DNA from: Ypsolopha sequella
Taxonomy: Eukaryota; Arthropoda; Insecta; Lepidoptera; Ypsolophidae
Assembly (NCBI GenBank): GCA_934047225.1
Contig: OW203992.1
Coordinates: 15,365,501-15,429,500 of the forward strand
DNA length: 64,000 bases
Direction of reading: 5' to 3'
Under the pieces are notes generated by a model. The model was not told where the DNA came from, did not search any database, and was given only the letters and a program-made list of their open reading frames with translations. Every line of letters starts with the position of its first letter. Within the stretch, counting starts at the first letter, position 1. Positions 57,498 to 64,000 of the stretch are shown one piece after another. Position numbers and translations under genes: made by a program.

Positions 57498-58401
57498 CTA
57501 TCTAATCTAAATATATAAAAGAAGAACCTGACTGACTGACTGACTGACATATCAACGCACAGCCCAAACCGTTGGGTCTAGAGATTCCAAATTTGGCAAG
57601 TAGGTTCCTTTAGAGGTCTAGGGGTGCACTAAGAAAGGATTTTTCAAAATTCACCCCCTAAGAGGGTGAAACGGGGTCCAAAGTTTGTATGGGGAAACAA
57701 GAATAGTTAAACTATTTTATTCGAAACTTCACAGCAGTACTCTTATCAATAAATGAGTAAATACGTGTTTCAGGTTTTTTCAAAATTCAACCCCTAAAAG
57801 GGGGAAATGGGGTAACAAATTCTGAAAATTAACATGGGTATCGTTTGTATGGTTTATCGGGTCGCTGATCATGAAAACGACTACGATTTTAAAATACAAC
57901 GTAGTGGACGTGAAATACCATCATCCCCTGTTGGGGTGCGATGGGGTGTAAATGTTGAAATGTGTAAATATCAATATGGGTGTCGTTTCTATGGTTTGTT
58001 GGGACGTTTATTATGAAAATGGCATCGATTTTGCAATTTAATATAGTGGACATGAAAATTCTTGAAAGTATGTGTGCCAGAGCAAATCGGCTGTAACCGA
58101 CGGACAGACAGACAGCCACACAAGTGATCCTATTAGGGTTCCATTTTTTTCCTTTTGAGATATCTATCGATCTATATATCCACAATCTATCTATCTGTCT
58201 ATCTATCTATCTATCTATATCCAAGCAAAATATCTTTTAAACGGAAGGTAGTGCATCCCTAGGGGTTGGACCACGAGATGCCAAAAAAAGTTTTTTTTTA
58301 ATGTCAAAACTTTGACGGCCTGTATCGCCCAAACGGCTGGAGTTAGACCCATGTTGATGGGTGTCTAGGAAAAGTTCTCGACGAGATCTGTCTGCCGAAA
58401 G
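57498..58401. repeat. Dispersed repeat in the duplication spacer
   Basis: Opens with AAATATATAAAAGAAGAACC and a (CTGA)n run (about 57528-57548), then CGCACAGCCCAAACCGTTGG (GTCTAGAGATTCCAAA follows). It closes with ACGGACAGACAGACAGCCAC and GGGTTCCATTTTTTTCC at about 58100-58160. An imperfect internal tandem repeat of about 125-145 bp starts at about 57833 and 57976 (ATGGGTATCGTTTGTATGG and ATGGGTGTCGTTTCTATGG). A (TATC)n microsatellite lies at about 58158-58222. These are typical arthropod dispersed-repeat phrases. The class is unassigned. Confidence 0.5.
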
Positions 58402-59157
58402 CAGTGTCGGATTTCGAGGACTGGAGGCCCTGGGGCAACAAGGGAGTGGAGGCCCCTAATTTTTTTTCAATTAGGTTAAACATTCAATGTTACAATAATT
58501 TATTGCGAGATAAATCAAATTAAAAAAATGTTCTTGGATATTTTTCGTTTTGTTTTTTCTTTTTTTCATAATTCTGCATATTCAAGGTGACTTTTTGATC
58601 ATCGTCCAAATTCATACTGGAGGCTTGATAAGTGATCAGTATCTTGGATCAATAACAATTTTTGTGAAATTTGTAAAATGAAATTTCGGCTTCCCATAGA
58701 AATTCACTTCCAGCCCCCCTATTGTGTATCTTTAGTTGCCAACTGCACGAGGTGCCTATCATCAAAAACATAGCTAAAAACTGAAATTTCAAAATTGCCT
58801 TTAGTGGGTATTGAACTATTAACAATCTGTGTCGTCACTTCAAGTGCGAAAATATCCTTAGGACATCGGAATTCGATGGTATATCTATGTTTTTGATGAT
58901 AGACACCCATTCCAGAAGGCAACTAGAGATACACAATAGGCCCGCAGGTCCGAGTGAATCACTATGGGGAGTCGAAATTTAATTTTAAGAATTTTACAAA
59001 AAATATTATTGATGAAATTGTATGAATTTGGAAGATGATCAAATAGTCACCTTGTATATATCGGAAAACAAAATACTTAGAAACTATTGTGGGGGCCCCT
59101 CTCTTGTGGAGGCCCCGGGGCTGTAGCCCCGGTTGCCCTCCCCTAAATCCGGCCCTG
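58402..59157. mobile_element. hAT-type non-autonomous element with 8-bp duplication
   Basis: 756 bp. Ends CAGTGTCGGATTT and AAATCCGGCCCTG are inverted, and the exact duplication GCCGAAAG lies on both sides (58394-58401 and 59158-59165). G/C-rich sub-terminal tracts (GGAGGCCCTGGGGCAAC and GGTTGCCCTCCCC) also pair. CAG ends plus an 8-bp duplication indicate hAT. No transposase frame. It contains an internal foldback element. Confidence 0.85.
58575..59055. mobile_element. Foldback element nested in the hAT-type element
   Basis: CAAGGTGACTTTTTGATCAT, then CCAAATTCATAC, pair with GTATGAATTTGG and ATGATCAAATAGTCACCTTG. Further inward, CTATTGTGTATCTTTAGTTG and CATCAAAAACATA pair with their inverses around 58885-58945. 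The module resembles MITE family D at 49215-49436. Confidence 0.65.
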
Positions 59158-59225
59158 GCCGAAAGTGTCAAAACTTTACAAGCCCATATCTCCCAAACGG
59201 CTGATGCTAGACCCATGTTCATGGT

Positions 59226-62200
59226 TGTCCTTAGAAACTGATTCAGCTGATCGGACCACTTCGTACTGAGAAGTGAAAAAAAAGTTCGCCCAATAAAAAA
59301 TGCTTTGCAGTGGAATGTGATGTATTAACGACACTGAATCACCTCCTAAATTACTTTCCATTTAAACTGAAATACCTTATATATGTCGCAGTGAAATGAG
59401 GAAATACAAGTTAAAATTTTAGATCTCCAGGATCAGCTTGGTGAAAGTTAAGATAAAAACTGACAGAACATAATTTATTTGAAAAAATCATCTTGATTTT
59501 CAAGTGCAAAAAATATGTTTTTTCATTGTGCCACTAATTCTGTAGCTGTAATTATGTCCCGTTTTGAGCAAAAATAAAAATTATCACTTTACTTATACAT
59601 CACTTTTGGAGCTTGAACTGCAGGCTTCTGTACCAACGAGTTTGTCGGAATTTTTGTGTACAGGTGTTTGTTTTGGTGAAGAAAAATTCAGTGAGGTAAA
59701 TCTCATGCCCTAAAAACGAGTGTGTGCCCGAAGCACGCCGGCGATAAGTCTTATTCACCCCTTATCTGATAAGGCTTATCATGTAAAAATTGTCGGTAAA
59801 AAGTTGGTGTACGAGTGCTGTGCTGACTGTTGTTGACTGTCAACAGTCTGCACTCGAAAACACCTCTGATAACTCTTCAGGATATATGTCGTAGGCTCGT
59901 AGCGATAGGTTTATTTACTTAACCCGTAAAACCGATATTTACAATAAAAAAATAGATCAAACGTATAGCGTAAAAATCGATATCGTTTTTACGGGTCAAA
60001 GTAGAATAATGTAGGTAAGGTTGGTCGTTATTCAATATTAGAATTGAACTAGCTGCAGTCGCTTGAACCTGTCTGGAGATCAAGGACTTCAAAGGGATTA
60101 TAAAAGGAGTTTATTCACTCCTTTGTTAACACCATCGATACCTGTGAAGCTAGACGCGCTCTTGGTTCTCACATATATCTGACGGACAGACAGACGGACA
60201 CCACAATCCCGACTAATGAATACGGATGCCTGTGTTGTAACAAATCTCATTAGTTGTCTAAGTGAAAAATGCATGTCTATCTGAGACCTCCCGCAATATG
60301 TCAGCGGCTGTAATCTCAAATCCACGACTCTGCTTCATAGATTACCCTGTTTTTTTTTAACAAAGCTAATGAAATTCTGTTCAACATTTATCGTTAGGTT
60401 TTAATTAATTAACGGCGGCGTAATGAATAGGTATCTCTCTTCCAAGAAAATATAACGGGTAAATGAAAAAAAAAATAGACTGGCCAATATAAAATTCACA
60501 GTTCGTTTAAAAAGTAGCAAGGAAATATGAAAATAGTTTATTCATTTTCGCAGGAATGTTTCTTTGGAAATCTTGTTCAGTATGATCAGTAGATTCTATG
60601 GTTTCATTGAAAGAGACTTGTTCACTTATAACGATGATCTCTAGAATAATATTATTATATTAAGTTTTTGTGTATTACTATCTAATTTGTCAATATTTAC
60701 CCATATTATTACCCTCAATACCCTCATGTACCTCACTCAAAGCACAGATTGTATGACAGGTATCAATGAAAAGCCATTAAAAGCATCGAATAATCTCATG
60801 GGAGCTGATTAATGGGGTAGAAAGTAACCCATATGTCCAATTCCAGGTCTAGAACCACATTTGTGCAAAGTTTTATCCCAATCCATGAAGGAGTAACAAA
60901 CATACATCCATCCATACATCCAAACTTTCGCATTTATAATATTAGTGGGATGGCATGGGATGGGATTAATGGGTTTTTACCTAGTATGTAGAGCGCAGAT
61001 CCCTGTAGATCCCTTCTAAACACTAGCTAAATCTATGGGTACAAGAAAATATAGGATACAACATAAACGTTGTAAAAGGTGATCGATCAGACTGATCCAG
61101 GCACACCAGGGTAGATGGATTGGATATCGCTCATTCATTTTCGGTCGAGGTGTCTAATTATTACTTAGCTGCTTCGCTGAAAAAATAATAATAAAAAAAT
61201 AGCGCGTAGAGCTTGTCTTGATAACAAGAGGTCGCAGGTTCGAATCCTGGCCCGGGGAATTTTTTTAAATTCTCGTCTTTGGGTTTGTTTCTTATTGATC
61301 TTTTCTGGTTTGTAATGCACTCTAATAATATTTAGAGTATTTATCTTTTATCAAAAACTAAGTAGCAAAACTGCCGGTGTTCCTCGGCAGAACCAGTGTT
61401 ACACAATAATATACGTTTCTTTTCTTCGTTTATTCGCTTAAATCTTTAGCAACATTTTGTTGGGGTTATTTGGGACAGCATATTTGTACTAATTTTCTGA
61501 TTGTTTTCTGTGTTCAACGAAAATGTTGTGAAAAAAAATAGCGCAGGTTCCAAACCTGGCCCGGGGTATTTTTTCAAATTCTTGTCTTTGGGTTTGTTTC
61601 TGATTGATCTTTTCTAGTTTGTAATGCACTCTAATAATATTTAGAGTATTCATAGCGATGGATTTTATATTTTATTTATGCAGTATATATATATACACAT
61701 CATATAAGCACTTACAATGGGAATCCACAGGCAAAGCTAATTACAGATGGCGCTAGCATAAGTCCGGCCAATAAATACTACGGTCCAGCTATGTCAAACT
61801 TGTTTGTTGTGTGTGTTCCGGTTTTCCTAGAGTTTTTCTGCAATATCTCGCATTTTTTTACTTTCTCTTATCACCTGATGTTATATATTTGTTCTTGTTA
61901 TTATTATGTTATTAATTTTTAATATGGGGTTTCTCGGGAATAAATTAACAACATTATTAAAGCAACCTGGTACGGCACACAAAAGCATGATTTCAAAAAA
62001 TTTATCGAATATCACAAAAAGCTACGCAAAAACCATAGAGTCTGTCAAGTGAGTTATGGCAACGCACTTTTGGTGGGGAAAAATGAAATCGACAGTATTG
62101 CACCACTGAAGTATACTCTGTTAGCCCAAAATTAACAATCTTGATATTTATGTAAGTTGACTTTACCGATATCCAAATTTATACTGGTGGCTTTGTAGAA

Positions 62201-62577
62201 TGTCGGTATAAAGCAAAGAAATCGACTCAATGAGCCTTTCTGTGAAAAATAAAGTATAAAAGTCTAATAACTTTAGTTAAGTCATAAGTCTCGAATTTGG
62301 CTAGATAACGGGTCATTGCTGTTTTAAAAAACAAGAGAAAAAGAAACAACACATATTTTATTTTTTTTAAACAAAAAACATGTTTCTTTAAGGTTGATGC
62401 GACGGATCACGATGCCAAACGTTTTTCGTATTTTTGTGTACGAAGTATGTAGAAAGTACCTGTGTATGAAGATATTTTATGCCTAAATTCAATCATAAGA
62501 TCTTTTTTAACATTGTTGCTGCCAAGGCAATCTAAAAAAAAAATTACCACCTAGAAAATAATAACCAAATATATATA
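59226..62577. repeat. Segmental duplication, copy 2 (empty mariner site)
   Basis: Direct copy of 52817-57497 minus the mariner. Starts TGTCCTTAGAAACTGATTCA and ends AATAACCAAATATATA. The single TA at 60432-60433 is the unoccupied mariner target. It ends only about 38 bp from the donor side of the putative exon at 62615. Confidence 0.93.
61200..61257 (+). repeat. tRNA-like SINE head, copy 2
   Basis: Duplicate of 56124-56181, with TAGCGCGTAGAGC in place of TAGCGCGTAAAGC and an intact B box GGTTCGAATCC. The second unit here reads GCGCAGGTTCCAAACCTGGC (about 61542). Confidence 0.55.
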
Positions 62578-62614
62578 GATAATGAAGTATCAAACTTGGT
62601 CAAACCTAACTTAC

Positions 62615-62750
62615 CAACTAACACTGACATCTTTTCCAAAGCTTGCATTTTTTCCATTTCATAACGCTGGAACCTTGATTTCTCTTCATCGTACGTACAT
62701 AACATCTTAAACAACATGCACCTCACATCGCTGAGCACAGTTTTAGGCAT
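62615..62750 (-). CDS. Probable first coding exon of an unrecognised gene
   Basis: On the minus strand an ATG at 62750 opens a frame of 45 codons plus one base, ending at the strong donor TTG|GTAAGTTAGG (GT at 62614-62613). The peptide begins MPKTVLSDVRCMLFKMLCTY and continues DEEKSRFQRYEMEKMQALEK with MSVLV. It is charged, helix-prone and Met/Lys-rich, unlike the surrounding AT-rich noise, and has no signal peptide. I do not recognise the family. The following exons would lie at lower coordinates, beyond or within the segmental duplication, and were not found. The donor, Kozak-like ACCATCATG context and composition support a real exon. Confidence 0.55.
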
Positions 62751-63791
62751 GATGGTCAACAAATTCAGTTTATTTCATTAATTTTAATTCGTAAATGAAA
62801 TCAACAAGAGAGCTAAAGACAAGTTTAATGACAGGTGACATTATTTATTTTTTGTTGCTATATGAATATTTTACCACTAAGTTCTTGACAAGATCGGCTT
62901 GACAGACTCTAACAATGTACTAGAATGACAGATTTTCAAGACCGAATCGACGATGCGCCATCTACAGGGTAATTTGGCAGTGTGGATGCCAATTCGCGTC
63001 TCAATTTTATTTTTCCATTTTACTAAATTAATATTTTTTTCCTTTTTTTTATTTCTTTATTTTCTGTGTATAGTTCGTAATAGGTTAGTCTGGGGGCTAA
63101 TAGGTAAGTGTTTTACCGTTGGCTCCTTGATGATTGAAGCAGGAGATGTGTCAATGCTTCGTTATAATTAAAAGTTCTAATGAACAAGATTAATAATGGT
63201 GATATTGCTTAAAATTTTTTGATTGTTTGTTATGATGTCATCATATTTTGCATGCTTTTTTAAATATTTTTTTTCTGAAACCTGTCGTGTAAGGTATCAA
63301 ATGAAAGGGTTTTATGCGCTGATTGTAAAAATGTTCTACATCATTTCATTTCAGCCTCTCATTTTCTAAAAAGCAAAAATACATTTTCAAAACACACCAA
63401 GTGTGGGCTCCTCCAAGCAGTAAACGGCTAAAGATTTTTTTGTGAAACAAGTGACAGGGTTTTGTACCACTACATGTTTAACATACTGTATGTAAAATTT
63501 AAAAAATATAAATGTCAAAGCCAAAAGTTTTGTGACTCACATTAAATTAGATATTTTTCATCCCAGACTGAATCTAGTAAAATTTATCCCATCAAAAACA
63601 TAAAATGTACAAAAATGTCGAGTCTCGCAATGCAATCTTTCCACCGTAAAAAGTTGTGAGATCTTATGTAAAGCCAAGTCTGTTATTTTAGTTTGTATGG
63701 AAGCACCTTTTCATTTTAGTTAGTATGGGAGCACCTATTGAACAAATGTATCATTAATTGTTTCCTAATTAGTTACCTACCAACATTAAGT
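62751..63791. other. Putative upstream region of the 62.7-kb exon; no gene
   Basis: Contains GATGGCGCATCG-type sequence near 62950 (minus) but no clear core promoter. The frame 62953-63171 has no motif. Confidence 0.4.
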
Positions 63792-64000
63792 GACTGTATT
63801 AATATTAGTCATCTTTATTTCTATAATAAAATATAGTGACTTCGCAATCGCACAGCAACATATACAACATATCTACCTAATACCAATTTGTTAGCGATTT
63901 GAGAAGATATTTCTACGCATCAGCGCTTTATTTGCGCTCTGCGATTGCCAAGTCACTATATTTTATTAGAGAAATAAAGATGACTAATATTAATACAGTC
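63792..64000. mobile_element. Inverted-repeat MITE reaching the window edge
   Basis: GACTGTATTAATATTAGTCA and CTTTATTTCTATAATAAAAT, then ATAGTGACTTCGCAATCGCA on the left are mirrored on the right by TGCGATTGCCAAGTCACTAT and ATTAATACAGTC at the last base. Arms of about 65 bp with a loop of roughly 80 nt. The element may extend past 64000. Confidence 0.8.

Noticed and set aside
1..64000. CRISPR array, bacterial operon or antiviral defence island
   Set aside because: The window is eukaryotic, with spliced exons, LINEs, mariners and an LTR element. The short tandem repeats have no spacer structure.

Overview
This window is AT-rich, intron-rich, repeat-laden eukaryotic DNA, and it most likely comes from a lepidopteran insect. 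The evidence is a eukaryotic initiator tRNA, spliced exon fragments with GT/AG borders, mariner, hAT, LINE and Ty3/gypsy elements, and dispersed motifs that are very common in moth and butterfly genomes, such as GCCAAGNGCGAGTCGGACTCGC and AAGGGTTCCGTTTTT. No bacterial operon or CRISPR array is present. Host coding content is sparse: one initiator tRNA-Met (1656-1727, minus), two consecutive exons of a C1-type zinc-finger protein (20053-20161 and 21065-21102, plus), and one probable first exon of an unrecognised gene (62615-62750, minus).

Layout. 1-6 kb: a hAT transposase remnant, tRNA-iMet, a foldback element, and a TIR transposon carrying a nested LINE tail. 5967-13974: a complete Ty3/gypsy-type LTR retrotransposon on the minus strand, with nearly identical 1134-bp LTRs, a 4-bp target duplication, a tRNA-Lys-type primer binding site, open gag and pol frames, and a textbook -1 frameshift signal between them. 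14-28 kb: a LINE RT fragment, MITEs, a hAT deletion derivative, the C1 exons and low-information intronic or intergenic DNA. 28.1-35.4 kb: a 3.2-kb tandem duplication with TTAA at all three borders, each copy holding a large foldback structure, followed by a separate 501-bp tandem duplication. 36.2-39.3 kb: a hAT-type MITE with a nested LINE tail, a six-unit 126-139 bp satellite and several MITEs. 41-42.3 kb: two large near-perfect palindromes. 43181-44475: a mariner with perfect TIR ends and a recently damaged transposase. 45-52 kb: mostly unannotatable DNA with MITEs and lepidopteran repeats. 52.8-62.6 kb: a 3.4-kb segmental duplication whose first copy carries a mariner insertion while the second copy keeps the empty TA site. 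The spacer between the copies holds a hAT-type element. The window ends inside another inverted-repeat MITE.

The most noteworthy observations are the complete slippery-site plus stem-loop cassette of the LTR element, the natural empty site for the second mariner, duplication breakpoints that coincide with foldback or TTAA sequence, and the clustered palindromes. I did not find a convincing new multi-gene system. The novelty lies in structural and mobile-element biology. All family names rest on motif recognition by eye, with no database search.
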